64,000 nt of DNA, taken from assembly GCA_020851735.1 (NCBI GenBank), contig JADZCD010000053.1, positions 28,112-92,111 of the forward strand, given 5' to 3'. Shown piece after piece: positions 31,830 through 40,605 of the stretch (position 1 is its first letter; each line of letters starts with the position of its first letter). The position numbers were made by a program, and so were the translations under genes. A model generated the notes under the pieces. The model saw only the letters and a list, made by a program, of their open reading frames with translations. It did not search any database and was not told where the DNA came from. Source of the DNA: Phycisphaeraceae bacterium. Its GTDB lineage: Bacteria > Planctomycetota > Phycisphaerae > Phycisphaerales > Phycisphaeraceae.

Positions 31830-33149
31830 ATGGCTGGAATGACCAACAAGTGTTTTCTGCTGCTGGCATTATTCTTGGCTACCACTATTCACGCCCAGAC
31901 GCCCAGCACACAACCCGCTTCGTCCCCCGCCCCCACGACCGGCGAAATTGTGATCCAAGCCCGCCACGGGCAAAGCATCCGCGGCACCATGGACGGCTTT
32001 CCCTTCCTGTTACTGCGCGGCACGCACGCCCAGCGTGGCGAAGACCACGGCGCGTTGGCCGCCAGGGAAATCATCGCCATCTGCGACGGCACCGCCACGT
32101 TCCTGAAGCTGGGGTCCTATGCCTCCGGTCGGCCCGACGTCGGTTGGGAGAAGGGCCTGGAAGAAATGCGGAAATTCACTATCCCCGCCCGCTATCAAAC
32201 CGAACTGGCCGGCATGTTCAAAGGCATCCAGGAGGCCCTGCCCAATCCCGCCGACCGCATGCTCAAGTCTCTGGGCCGGGAAATCACCCTCGATGACTTA
32301 AAGCTCCTGCAGACCGGCGACGTGTTTGAACTCATGCGCTGCAGCCAGTTCTCCGCCTGGGGCCGGATGACCGCCGACGGCAAGCCCGTCGTCGGACGTA
32401 ACTGGGACTATCCGCCGCTGTTTCCCGTGGAATATGCGTGCATCATCGCGGTCGAGCCGGCCGAAGAAGGGCTTTCCCCCACCTTTGACGCCATGTGGTT
32501 CGGCATGATCGGGTCCGGCCTGGCCACCATTAACCGCGATGGCGTTTACGCGGCCGGCAATGACGGCGGCATCGACGAAAGCCAAGCCCACGTCAAGGAC
32601 CCCCAACCCGGCGCGCTGCTCCTGCGCACGGTGCTGGAAACCGCCCCGCCCGACAAGGTGGTCGAGGAATTCACCAAGGCGATTCAAGACCACGTGGCCC
32701 TGGGCCTCTTGTACCATTTTGTCTACCCCACCCCCGATGGGAAAAACCCCGCGGTCATCGTCGAATACGACCCGCGCACCGCCGGGCCGGACGGAATGAA
32801 TTCCCGCCTGCGCCACCCGGCCGCCAGGTTCCCCGATGTGCTGATGGTCACCAATCACTGCATGGCCATTGACACGCCGCCGCATGAAGAAAGCGTCGCA
32901 CGCTATAAGCGCTTCTCTGAGGCCATCAGCGCGTTCGGCCGCCAGGGCGCCAAGATCGGCTTTGACCAGGCCCGCGACATCATGCGCAGCGTGGCCAAAG
33001 CGGCCCTGACCAACACCACCCTGTACACCGCCGTGGCCTGGCCCGCCGAACGCAAGGTCATGGTCGCCGTGGCCCCTCGCGCCGGCGCTTCGGCCACCGA
33101 AAGCCGCTACGTGCTGATCGAGTGGGACCGCCTCTTCGCCATCAAATAA
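31830..33149 (+). CDS. Exported C45-type Ntn hydrolase / acyltransferase
   Basis: The protein is 439 aa. The start at 31830 is chosen because AAGGAG (31816-31821) lies 8 nt upstream; an in-frame ATG at 31812 has no such site. The N-terminus is a signal peptide (KCFLLLALFLATT then IHA-QT) followed by a Thr/Gln/Pro-rich linker. At about residues 168-194 the sequence EL-MRCSQFSAWG and GRNWDYPP matches the C45 family (penicillin-N acyltransferase-like Ntn hydrolases), where the Cys (about residue 171) becomes the N-terminal nucleophile after self-cleavage. Substrate is unknown: C45 members act on amide bonds of acyl-amino compounds. The next gene follows a terminator, so this one looks monocistronic. 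The 244-bp gap after the giant gene contains no other gene I can see. Confidence 0.8.
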   Translation: MAGMTNKCFLLLALFLATTIHAQTPSTQPASSPAPTTGEIVIQARHGQSIRGTMDGFPFLLLRGTHAQRGEDHGALAAREIIAICDGTATFLKLGSYASGRPDVGWEKGLEEMRKFTIPARYQTELAGMFKGIQEALPNPADRMLKSLGREITLDDLKLLQTGDVFELMRCSQFSAWGRMTADGKPVVGRNWDYPPLFPVEYACIIAVEPAEEGLSPTFDAMWFGMIGSGLATINRDGVYAAGNDGGIDESQAHVKDPQPGALLLRTVLETAPPDKVVEEFTKAIQDHVALGLLYHFVYPTPDGKNPAVIVEYDPRTAGPDGMNSRLRHPAARFPDVLMVTNHCMAIDTPPHEESVARYKRFSEAISAFGRQGAKIGFDQARDIMRSVAKAALTNTTLYTAVAWPAERKVMVAVAPRAGASATESRYVLIEWDRLFAIK

Positions 33150-33210
33150 GATCACCCGGCGGCCAATTAACGACCAGGCCGCCCGCACCACTTCGTTTGG
33201 ACCATCACTG

Positions 33211-33252
33211 ACCACCACGACGCCTGACCGCGCCCGTGGTGGTTTTGCTTTT
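33211..33252 (+). terminator. Rho-independent terminator after the C45 hydrolase gene
   Basis: Perfect 9-bp arms ACCACCACG (33211-33219) and CGTGGTGGT (33235-33243) are followed directly by TTTGCTTTT on the plus strand, 62 bp after the hydrolase stop codon. Confidence 0.85.
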
Positions 33253-33383
33253 GGCTGCTGCTCGCCAGTTCGGCTGGAAACTGCCCGGCAGGGGTCACGG
33301 CGTCCATTTAGGTCACGTACCTAAGGTGCGCCAGCGCCGCAGGCTCAAGTCTGCGCAAGGCGATCTGCTTAGGGAGGCTCGAC

Positions 33384-34751
33384 GTGGACCATCAAACATC
33401 ATCTGGAACCCAGACTCCTCACCCCGTGACCGCCCGCACACGACGCCGAACGCTATTCTGCGACGATGTCCGCCCGCATCGGCCCGGAGCCCTGCTTAAG
33501 TGGCTGGCGCTCGCCTGCACGGTCTTAGCGCTGGCCGGGAGCTGTTACCTTTGGCTATGGCATGCCCGCGGCCCCGCCGGCATCGGCTGCGGCCTGAGCA
33601 ATTGTGGATCGGTCCTGGCATCACGCTGGGCGCTATGGTTCAGCCTGCCTGTATCGGCCTTAGGAGCAGCCATTTACTTGGGCATGGCGGTAGCGCTAAG
33701 CCTCAACCTTGATGCCCCCCTGCCCACACGCTGGGCCCACAGACTCCTGGGAACCCTGGCCGTCACCGTCGCGGCAACCGCCCTGTGGTTTGTCCTGCTC
33801 CAGGCATTCGTCCTGCATGCCTTCTGTCTGTATTGCACCTTCGTACACGCCAATGGTCTTATCGCCGCCATGCTTACCCTGCTTCAACTTCATGGCCCAT
33901 CCGAGCGCCTGCGCGGTCCGCGCTGGCCGCTTTCCGCCGCCGGAGGGCTCGGCCTGTTCCTGGTGCTCGTCATCGGTCAACTCCTAAGTCCGCCCCCCCA
34001 GGCCACGGTCCACGTGATTGACACCGCCCTGCCGGCCAATCCGTCCGGACCCGAGGGCGCCATCACCCTGCCCGGCGGCACGATGATTCAAACTCGCCAG
34101 TGGCCAAGGATGGGCCCGACCGACGCGCCGCACGTCCTGGTTGTCTTCATGGATTACATGTGCGGATTGTGTCGCAGCGAACATGAGCGTCTAAGCACCG
34201 TGGTCCGCGACTTTGACGGCCAGGTGGCCGTGGTCCTGATGCCGTTTCCCCTGGAAATGACCTGCAATTCCCTGATGACCGACAAAACCAACAACAAACC
34301 CGACGCCTGCGCCATGGCACGCCTGGCCCTGGCGGTCTGGAAACTGGCGCCCGACTCCTTCCGCAGTTTCGATGATTTTCTCATGGCGCCGCCCGCCTCG
34401 CTGCTGCTGGGCAGCCCCACGTACCACGCCCAGATTGTCTCCGTGCCCGCCGCCCGCCAATACGCCGAGCGTTTGACGAACGCGGCAGACCTGCGCCAAC
34501 TCCTGGACAATTCGCAGGAGTTGAATCAGATGATCGCCGCCAGCATTCGCGCCCTGGGCGCCATTCCTCTGCCCGACAAGCTCCTGCCCACCATCGTCAT
34601 AGGCCAAACGGTGATCCAAGGGCCCATCAAATACGAACAGCTCTGCGCCGCCATCGAATCCACCTTCGGCATTCGCCGGACCCATGTCACCACCACCGCC
34701 GCCCCATCCGCCGAGGACACGGAAGACGCAGCCGATCCCAACGACAATTAA
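33384..34751 (+). CDS. VKOR-DsbA/thioredoxin fusion, disulfide-forming membrane protein
   Basis: The protein is 455 aa, starting at GTG 33384 with AGGGAGG (33371-33377) 6 nt upstream. Residues about 38-200 form several membrane segments with the vitamin K epoxide reductase layout: loop cysteines C69 and C74 and the quinone-side pair C148-x-x-C151 (AFCLYC). After a last membrane segment (about 185-202) comes a periplasmic thioredoxin/DsbA-like domain with C260-x-x-C263 (MCGLC). Such natural fusions couple quinone reduction to oxidation of exported cysteines. It converges on the Cys-rich RiPP locus, so it could oxidise that product, but a general role in disulfide formation is equally possible. 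The acidic Thr-rich C-terminal tail has no recognised function. Confidence 0.88.
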   Translation: MDHQTSSGTQTPHPVTARTRRRTLFCDDVRPHRPGALLKWLALACTVLALAGSCYLWLWHARGPAGIGCGLSNCGSVLASRWALWFSLPVSALGAAIYLGMAVALSLNLDAPLPTRWAHRLLGTLAVTVAATALWFVLLQAFVLHAFCLYCTFVHANGLIAAMLTLLQLHGPSERLRGPRWPLSAAGGLGLFLVLVIGQLLSPPPQATVHVIDTALPANPSGPEGAITLPGGTMIQTRQWPRMGPTDAPHVLVVFMDYMCGLCRSEHERLSTVVRDFDGQVAVVLMPFPLEMTCNSLMTDKTNNKPDACAMARLALAVWKLAPDSFRSFDDFLMAPPASLLLGSPTYHAQIVSVPAARQYAERLTNAADLRQLLDNSQELNQMIAASIRALGAIPLPDKLLPTIVIGQTVIQGPIKYEQLCAAIESTFGIRRTHVTTTAAPSAEDTEDAADPNDN

Positions 34752-34871
34752 CAAGTCCGCCGCCCCATCGGGTCGACCCCGGCGACCACCTCGCCCCGCG
34801 CTGGCACAGACAGTCCGGGGCTCTCTGCCGCATCGTGCCGGGGCGGTCGCTTCAGCTCCTGACGCCCCAGC

Positions 34872-36593
34872 TCAGCTCGTTAAGCCCATACGCCCTTGCG
34901 CCCGATCCGTGATCAACCGTCTTACCTCGGGCGTCATGATCCTCTTAAACTCCCCGGTCTTATCCAGCTTGGCGATGTCCGCAAAGTCACGAATCGTAAA
35001 ATTCAGATACGCCCTGCGCTTGACCTGTCCCCCGGAATCCATCAGCTCCAGGCGATACACGTTGTCGCCGGCCATCAGCTTCAGGCGCCACCCCTCGCCG
35101 ATCCCGTGCACCTCAAATCGTCGATACCTGACCTGCAGCCGCTTGCCTTCAGGCTCCACCTTTTGATCCTCCACAAGAATCCGACACGCCCCCCCCGCCG
35201 CACGATCGCCCAGGTCCACCGTCGTGCCGAACACGCCAATCTCGTTTGGCGCAAGGCTCCCTAGAAGTTGTCCCGTCCGGGCCTGGGAATCGGGCCCTGA
35301 GCGCATGACCGTAAACGGATCCACGTGAATGCCTGTCATCGACTGCGGGCCCGGCCGGGCGGAACCTTCCTCAACATAGATAGAAATCGCCCGTGTCTGA
35401 TTGGCCAGCCGGTACGCCGCTTCGCGCTGTTCCAGCTGGCGATAGAAACTCTGGTTGTTCGATAAATTAGGCCAGGGCAGCCACGAGTTCATCATCTGCA
35501 TGCTATGGCGATACAACCCCATGATGGCAGCCCCGCGATCCGCCGTCGCCATTAAGTTCCGGCTGTTAAACCAAAACTTGGCTTCCACGTGGTCCTGGCC
35601 GGCCAAGAACGACAGCAGCCGCATGTCCGCATCCGCATCCAGCAGATCCATCGTGATCGGTTGTTGGCCGACATAACACTCCGCCGGCAACACGTAGAAC
35701 ATCACCACCAGTTTTCGAAAATGCGCCCCTAGAGCCAGCACGTCCTCAGCGGCCATCCTCTCCTGCGCGTCATTGATCGATAACTCAAAGTCAAACCTCT
35801 TGCCCTCCAGCAGTTCCAACAACCGCGGCAGGTTAAGAGCCGAGAAGTTCGCGAACACATTGACACACGCGAATCGCCCCTGACACTTCTCAAGCGTGCG
35901 GACAAAATCCCGCTCGGACAACAGCGCAAAATGATCCTCCGCACACCATCCCGTGGCCGACCTGTTGCTCAGCAGGCAGTAGCGACACATCCGGTTAAAA
36001 CAGGATTTTAGAATGATCGAAGGAAAATAATGATTCTCCGCAAACCGCCAGCTGCCTAGGGAAGCCAGCGCATCCTGGAACTGCAGGTATTCGCTTAGCC
36101 CCGCAAACCAGTCCAACGTCAGGCCGTCGAGTTCCGCCAGCGTCGGCGCTGTGACCTTATACCGACCTTGCGATATCCCAGCTCTGCTCCGAATGTTCGG
36201 AACATGCTCGCCAATCCACGCCTCATCCCGCCCCGCGCAAACCGCCTCGATAAGCTGCATAAACGGCATTTCGTAGTCGCCAAGCAGCGCGTAGTCTACA
36301 CCGACCTCGTTGACCAGATACTCCCCGAACGTCTGGCTCAGATATCCGCCGACAATAACGGGGATCCGCCTTCCCGTCTGACGAACCATCTGCACCATCT
36401 GCCTAAGGTAAAAGTAATTCCAGTCCCAATGAACGTGAAACACCACCGCCTGGGCATCCTTGAGCACTTCGGGCGTTAACTCAAAATAGTAGATGCCTTT
36501 CTTAGGCTGCTTAAGCAGATTAGCCGCTTCGATCATGCCGATGGGCATGATCCCGTCCGACTCCAGACCCCGCGTGTTCACAAGCAATATCAT
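34872..36593 (-). CDS. B12-binding-like radical SAM protein with atypical CX4CX2C motif
   Basis: The protein is 573 aa. The start at 36593 is preferred because the N-terminus MILLVNTRG begins a Rossmann (cobalamin-binding-like) domain and AGGA lies upstream; the longer frame adds 57 residues that overlap nothing conserved. Residues 1-130 resemble the B12-binding fold (VIVGGYLSQTFG, YALLGDYE). The cluster cysteines are C198, C203 and C206 (SCFNRMCRYC), codons at 36000-36002, 35985-35987 and 35976-35978. That is CX4CX2C rather than the usual CX3CX2C. No DxHxxG cobalamin motif is obvious, so cofactor use is unsure. It is the last gene of the minus-strand RiPP locus, 49 bp after the kinase gene. 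The substrate may be the precursors, but this is inferred from position. Confidence 0.75.
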   Translation of the reverse strand: MILLVNTRGLESDGIMPIGMIEAANLLKQPKKGIYYFELTPEVLKDAQAVVFHVHWDWNYFYLRQMVQMVRQTGRRIPVIVGGYLSQTFGEYLVNEVGVDYALLGDYEMPFMQLIEAVCAGRDEAWIGEHVPNIRSRAGISQGRYKVTAPTLAELDGLTLDWFAGLSEYLQFQDALASLGSWRFAENHYFPSIILKSCFNRMCRYCLLSNRSATGWCAEDHFALLSERDFVRTLEKCQGRFACVNVFANFSALNLPRLLELLEGKRFDFELSINDAQERMAAEDVLALGAHFRKLVVMFYVLPAECYVGQQPITMDLLDADADMRLLSFLAGQDHVEAKFWFNSRNLMATADRGAAIMGLYRHSMQMMNSWLPWPNLSNNQSFYRQLEQREAAYRLANQTRAISIYVEEGSARPGPQSMTGIHVDPFTVMRSGPDSQARTGQLLGSLAPNEIGVFGTTVDLGDRAAGGACRILVEDQKVEPEGKRLQVRYRRFEVHGIGEGWRLKLMAGDNVYRLELMDSGGQVKRRAYLNFTIRDFADIAKLDKTGEFKRIMTPEVRRLITDRAQGRMGLTS

Positions 36594-36642
36594 GGCTATT
36601 CCTGTATGCCTTAGGCTGAGAGCTTCCGTCCCTGGGCCGTGC

Positions 36643-37686
36643 CTATGCCACAAACAGCCCGTGTTCGTTGATCCATTCCTCCACCTGCTTGACCATGCCG
36701 GCCAATTGCGTCCGGTTGATGTTCTGCACGCCCAGGCGCCCGAAATGCTTAGCCTCACCCCCAAGGTTCCAGATCAGTCTGGCCACCACCCAGGGATTGA
36801 TGTTGGCCGGCAGAACGGTCTCCGCCCGCCCTCCGCCCTCCAGATAACCTTTGACAAAAGCCCGCCAGCCCGCCTGGCTGATGCGCCTGGCGCTCAGCAC
36901 CAGACAAACCGCCGCCAAGTCGTACCCGCGCCAGCCATACCCACAGGTCTCAAAGTCAAAAAACACCGGCCAATCGCCGGCATCCAGCGCCATGTTGGAG
37001 ATGTGCAGATCACCATGACACAAGCCATACTCTCCCTGCCTCCCCTCGACCGAGAACCACCGGCTCATCGCCGCCCCCACACGGGACAGCACCTCCACCG
37101 CCGGCTTCACGTCGGCCAGCGCAGCCATGGCCACACGCAGGGGTTCCTCAATCACATAACCTAAATCCAGGATGGGCCGATCCAGGGCTCCCGGCGCCTT
37201 GTCGAAAGCCCGGTGCATCTTTGCCACCGCTTGCCCCCACCGGCCGCAGATGGGCTCGGTCAATTGCCAGAACCTCGGCGCCGCCGCTTGCGCAAACAAC
37301 ACGCCGATGCGTTGGCCCTCCGGTGCCAGCATCCGTATCTGCCGGATTCCCTCCGCCGCTGGCACACAGGCCGCCGCCTTAATGCCCGCCGCCCGCGCCA
37401 GGTCGATCACGTCCAACTCCGCTTCCACTTCCTCCGCTCGGCGCCGCCCGCAGCCGTACAAACGGAAGTACCAGCGACGCGCGTCCAGACGCAGTTCATA
37501 CGTGTCGTTGACACTGTGATTGTAAAGACAACCCGCCACCGCGCCGTCCAGGCCATAAGCTTGCCTGACCAGCTGCGTCACCGCGCGGGCCTCGAGCACC
37601 GAAAACGCCACCGTCGCCGCCATCGGTTGGCCATCGTCAGAAGGTTGGGCCAATTTGGGTTGAACCGTCAATTGAAAGGGCGACAT
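36643..37686 (-). CDS. APH-fold phosphotransferase (kinase) in the RiPP locus
   Basis: The protein is 347 aa with the aminoglycoside phosphotransferase/choline kinase fold. The catalytic loop is H224-G-D-L-H-x-x-N231 and the metal-binding Asp is D244 in FFDFETCGYG. The N-lobe includes a variable nucleotide-binding region around NHSVNDTYEL (residues 56-65). It sits between the two Rossmann-type radical SAM genes in the same direction, with gaps of 49 and 69 bp, so it is probably co-transcribed. It could phosphorylate the peptide, a small-molecule partner, or serve as self-resistance. Family members range from antibiotic to homoserine and sugar kinases, and the sequence does not settle the substrate. 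Confidence 0.78.
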   Translation of the reverse strand: MSPFQLTVQPKLAQPSDDGQPMAATVAFSVLEARAVTQLVRQAYGLDGAVAGCLYNHSVNDTYELRLDARRWYFRLYGCGRRRAEEVEAELDVIDLARAAGIKAAACVPAAEGIRQIRMLAPEGQRIGVLFAQAAAPRFWQLTEPICGRWGQAVAKMHRAFDKAPGALDRPILDLGYVIEEPLRVAMAALADVKPAVEVLSRVGAAMSRWFSVEGRQGEYGLCHGDLHISNMALDAGDWPVFFDFETCGYGWRGYDLAAVCLVLSARRISQAGWRAFVKGYLEGGGRAETVLPANINPWVVARLIWNLGGEAKHFGRLGVQNINRTQLAGMVKQVEEWINEHGLFVA

Positions 37687-37755
37687 GTGGTGTTCCGCTC
37701 ACATTAGGGCTGCATGCGCAGGCAATCCGCTTCGTGACGACGTATCGCTCCCCAC

Positions 37756-39678
37756 TTATTCCACCGCGCTTACTTCCTGATCCGTGGCCGCAGCCAGCCG
37801 GCCGCGCCCCGGCGACAGGTGCCTGGGCTGGAGCACCAGACTCAGATATCGGTGACCTTCCACAAACAACAGGCCAAACCGATCCAAATCCTCCAGGCAA
37901 TCGCGCACCTGCTGTTCCGATGTCTCCGGCAAGCTGTACGCCAGCCGCGGAATGGATCGCGGCGACTCCAGCTCACGCAACAAGCGCGCCGCCAGCGGGC
38001 TCAAGGGAACCTCGCGCACCTCTCCCGACCGTGAATCATGCACCACCAGACCCGTCGGCCGCTCTCGAATCTCCAATTTCGGCGCCAGCTTGCCATCTCG
38101 GCGCTGCCAGCGCTTCTTCCATTGCTCCACCGCGCCCGCCACCTTGATCCCCCATGGAACTAACTCCGCATACCCTTTCTGATATTCTCCGTCATCCTCA
38201 AAATAGTAAGCCAACTGCTTTAGATCCTCCTCCGGGAATGGATACAGCAACGCATATCGCGCCCGCGGACGAAGCTTAAGCCCATATTGTTTGGCGCGTC
38301 GAAAATACTGGCTGTAGCGGTAAAACAGAATCATGTCGACCGACGACGGCGGCGCCAGGTGCGTCAACCGCGGAAAGTCCTGCAGATACTTGGCGTACGT
38401 CTCCGCCGCTTCCCCAATGGATCCCAACAGCAACTGCCATTGACACAACAGCCCTTCGAACTGGGCGCAATCCTTAAGGAACCTGATATTCGCAAAGGCG
38501 TCATGTCCCTTGGACATCAATCTCAGGGTTGAACTCGCCAGCGCCTCAATCCCCGGCGCCAGGGTGCGCACACCCGCCTGGGCCATCACCGCCAACTGCT
38601 CCTGATTGAGCACGGGCTTAACTTCATAGGAAAGATGAATTCCCTCCGGGATCTGCAGCACCGGCCAGAGCGTCTGGATATAGTCCGTGGGCATGATGGC
38701 ATCCACCGCCAAGATGCCGCTGATCCGCTCGCTGTAACCCAACAGGTGTTCGATATGCGCCCGCGCCCGTGACGCGCTCATGGCCTGGTACTTCATAGCC
38801 GTGCCGTTGTACCCGCAGAACGTGCAGGCGGCCTTCTGGCCCCACCAGCAACCCCGCGATGTCTCCAGCAGCAGCACCGGCCGGCCCAGCTCCCCGACGT
38901 GCTTTTCATAAGATTGCAGAAAATCGTCGTAGTGCAGCAAAGGCGCCTGGTCGATCTCCGCCGGGCTGCCCCATTGGTCCGGACATCTGCCCACATACCT
39001 GCCCATTTTCTCCCGCGCGTACACTCCCTCGATGGCGTGGCAGGCATCCAAATCATTCTTAAGCAGCCCGCGCACCAGCCGCGGCAGAGTCTGCAGCGAC
39101 GGGCCGGAGAACACGAAATTGATCGCCTCCACGTGTTTGGCGATCACCTGGCCCATGGGAGCCTCGCAGTTCGGCCCGCCCGCCACCGTTACGATCTGCC
39201 GCGCACGCAGCTTAAGCTTCCTGGCCATCGCAAAAGACGCGTTCTGTTGCATGGACACGATCGAAAACCCCACCAGGTCATACCGGTCCAACGCGTACTG
39301 GTCGATCATCCGATCCAGAAACGCGTCAAACTCGTCCCGGCGGTTGGCCAGGTGTTCGAACATGCGCTGGCCCTGCCCGGATCCAAAGAAACGCTCGAAT
39401 TGCGCCAGATACGCCTGGCGGTTGTCCGACGCCTTGGGAAACGCCGCCTGCCGGAACAGCCAGTTGCCCAGCCCCGCGGTCACCGCCGTCGTCTGCGAGG
39501 CCAGCTGTTCCGCCCGCTGCGGCCCCAGCACACTGGCGAAATCGTGATTGAGGTAGATGATGTCCACATCCACCTGCCCGGGCAGCTCGCGATTTAGCGC
39601 CGCCTTTAATTGCGTCAAGCCCAGCGACGGAAACCGCGACATGGCCACCGGCATGTTCAAGAGGGCGATCCGATACAT
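37756..39678 (-). CDS. B12-type RiPP-maturation radical SAM enzyme (rSAM-ocin 1-like C-methyltransferase)
   Basis: The protein is 640 aa, with GGGAGA 7 nt before ATG 39678. The N-terminal half has a cobalamin-binding-like Rossmann fold (YDLVGFSIVSMQQNASFA, residues 133-150; VAGGPN, 165-170). The radical SAM motif is SRGCWWGQKAACTFCGYNG with C277, C285 and C288 (CX7CX2C). This is the signature of ribosomal-peptide maturation radical SAM protein 1, whose members are annotated as RiPP radical SAM C-methyltransferases. The C-terminal 90 residues (LSPLAARLLREL to GLLFVEGHRYLSL) look like a winged-helix, PqqD-like part that could bind a leader peptide. Its presence independently marks the neighbourhood as a RiPP locus. 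Confidence 0.85.
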   Translation of the reverse strand: MYRIALLNMPVAMSRFPSLGLTQLKAALNRELPGQVDVDIIYLNHDFASVLGPQRAEQLASQTTAVTAGLGNWLFRQAAFPKASDNRQAYLAQFERFFGSGQGQRMFEHLANRRDEFDAFLDRMIDQYALDRYDLVGFSIVSMQQNASFAMARKLKLRARQIVTVAGGPNCEAPMGQVIAKHVEAINFVFSGPSLQTLPRLVRGLLKNDLDACHAIEGVYAREKMGRYVGRCPDQWGSPAEIDQAPLLHYDDFLQSYEKHVGELGRPVLLLETSRGCWWGQKAACTFCGYNGTAMKYQAMSASRARAHIEHLLGYSERISGILAVDAIMPTDYIQTLWPVLQIPEGIHLSYEVKPVLNQEQLAVMAQAGVRTLAPGIEALASSTLRLMSKGHDAFANIRFLKDCAQFEGLLCQWQLLLGSIGEAAETYAKYLQDFPRLTHLAPPSSVDMILFYRYSQYFRRAKQYGLKLRPRARYALLYPFPEEDLKQLAYYFEDDGEYQKGYAELVPWGIKVAGAVEQWKKRWQRRDGKLAPKLEIRERPTGLVVHDSRSGEVREVPLSPLAARLLRELESPRSIPRLAYSLPETSEQQVRDCLEDLDRFGLLFVEGHRYLSLVLQPRHLSPGRGRLAAATDQEVSAVE

Positions 39679-39731
39679 GGCGCATCTCCCACGGGCGAGG
39701 TCCGACAGCCGGGTGGATAAACAGGGCAGCC

Positions 39732-40553
39732 TTACTTGGACGCCCCAACGATGGCAATCAGCTCAACGTCAATCCACAACGCCGCATACGCCGGCACCTT
39801 CTTGTTCAAGCCCTGCTCTCCGTACGCCAGGTCAGGCCGCAGCGCGATCTCCCAGCGTGCCCCTTCCCCCATCATCAATAGCGCCTGCGCCATGCCCTTG
39901 GGTAACGAAGACACCAACACCTCCGCCGGCTGCGCCGCCTGGCGCGTATCGTCCACCACCGTGCCATCGCCCAACGACATGGTGTAATGAATCCGCACGC
40001 TGTCCGTCTCGCTGGGATGAAGCGGCTTGCCCTCGGCGATCACCCGATAGAGCAGCCCGTTATCCGCCACGCGCACGCCCTCCCGCTGCGCAAACTTCTC
40101 CATGTCCTCCTGGTTCAGTTGCAGCTGCTTCTTGCGCTGGCGCTCGCTGCGATCCAAAGCCACCTGCTTTTGCACGTCATACTTGATCTGCTCCAGTTGC
40201 TCTTCATTGAACGGCACGCGGTTGTCCAACAGATCGTCGATGCCTCGGACAATCAGCTCCTTGTTCTGCTTGAGTGTGGGGAACATGCGTAAGAGTGCCC
40301 GCGACGTTTCGAATCCAGCCATATAAGCCACCTTCTCCGCCGGCGTGGTCAGGGTAAATCCACCTTCGCCCACGATAGGCGTAAACGGAGACTGCTCCTT
40401 GGGCTTGGGCCGCTCCCGTGCCGCTTTCGGCGCCGTGGCCGTCGGCTGCGTGTCCGCGGGCTTCGCGTCACTCGCCGACTTGGCCATCACCGTCATCATC
40501 AGCACCAGACCGCCTACGCCTAATCCAACGAACCACACCGAGCGCTTAGCCAT
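39732..40553 (-). CDS. FKBP-type peptidyl-prolyl cis-trans isomerase, membrane-anchored or exported
   Basis: The protein is 273 aa, with AAGGAG 7 nt before ATG 40553. One N-terminal hydrophobic helix (FVGLGVGGLVLMMTVMA) serves as signal or anchor, followed by a Lys/Pro/Thr-rich linker. Residues about 70-150 form an FKBP-N-like helical dimerisation domain and about 165-270 the FKBP domain (VRIHYTMSLGDGTVVDDTR, MGEGARWEIALRPDLAYGE, LWIDVELI). It lies in the middle of the radical SAM locus with 50-odd-bp gaps on both sides. A folding helper for the Pro-containing, Cys-rich exported peptide is plausible; it may also be an ordinary envelope foldase. Confidence 0.88.
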   Translation of the reverse strand: MAKRSVWFVGLGVGGLVLMMTVMAKSASDAKPADTQPTATAPKAARERPKPKEQSPFTPIVGEGGFTLTTPAEKVAYMAGFETSRALLRMFPTLKQNKELIVRGIDDLLDNRVPFNEEQLEQIKYDVQKQVALDRSERQRKKQLQLNQEDMEKFAQREGVRVADNGLLYRVIAEGKPLHPSETDSVRIHYTMSLGDGTVVDDTRQAAQPAEVLVSSLPKGMAQALLMMGEGARWEIALRPDLAYGEQGLNKKVPAYAALWIDVELIAIVGASK

Positions 40554-40605
40554 TGCCTTGCTCCTTTTATGCGCAACCAGAATCCATCCCGATCACATCC
40601 ACTGC

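Noticed and set aside
33308..33324. Small hairpin TTAGGT-CACGT-ACCTAA before the VKOR fusion gene as an operator
   Set aside because: Arms are only 6 bp with no promoter nearby; too weak to call.
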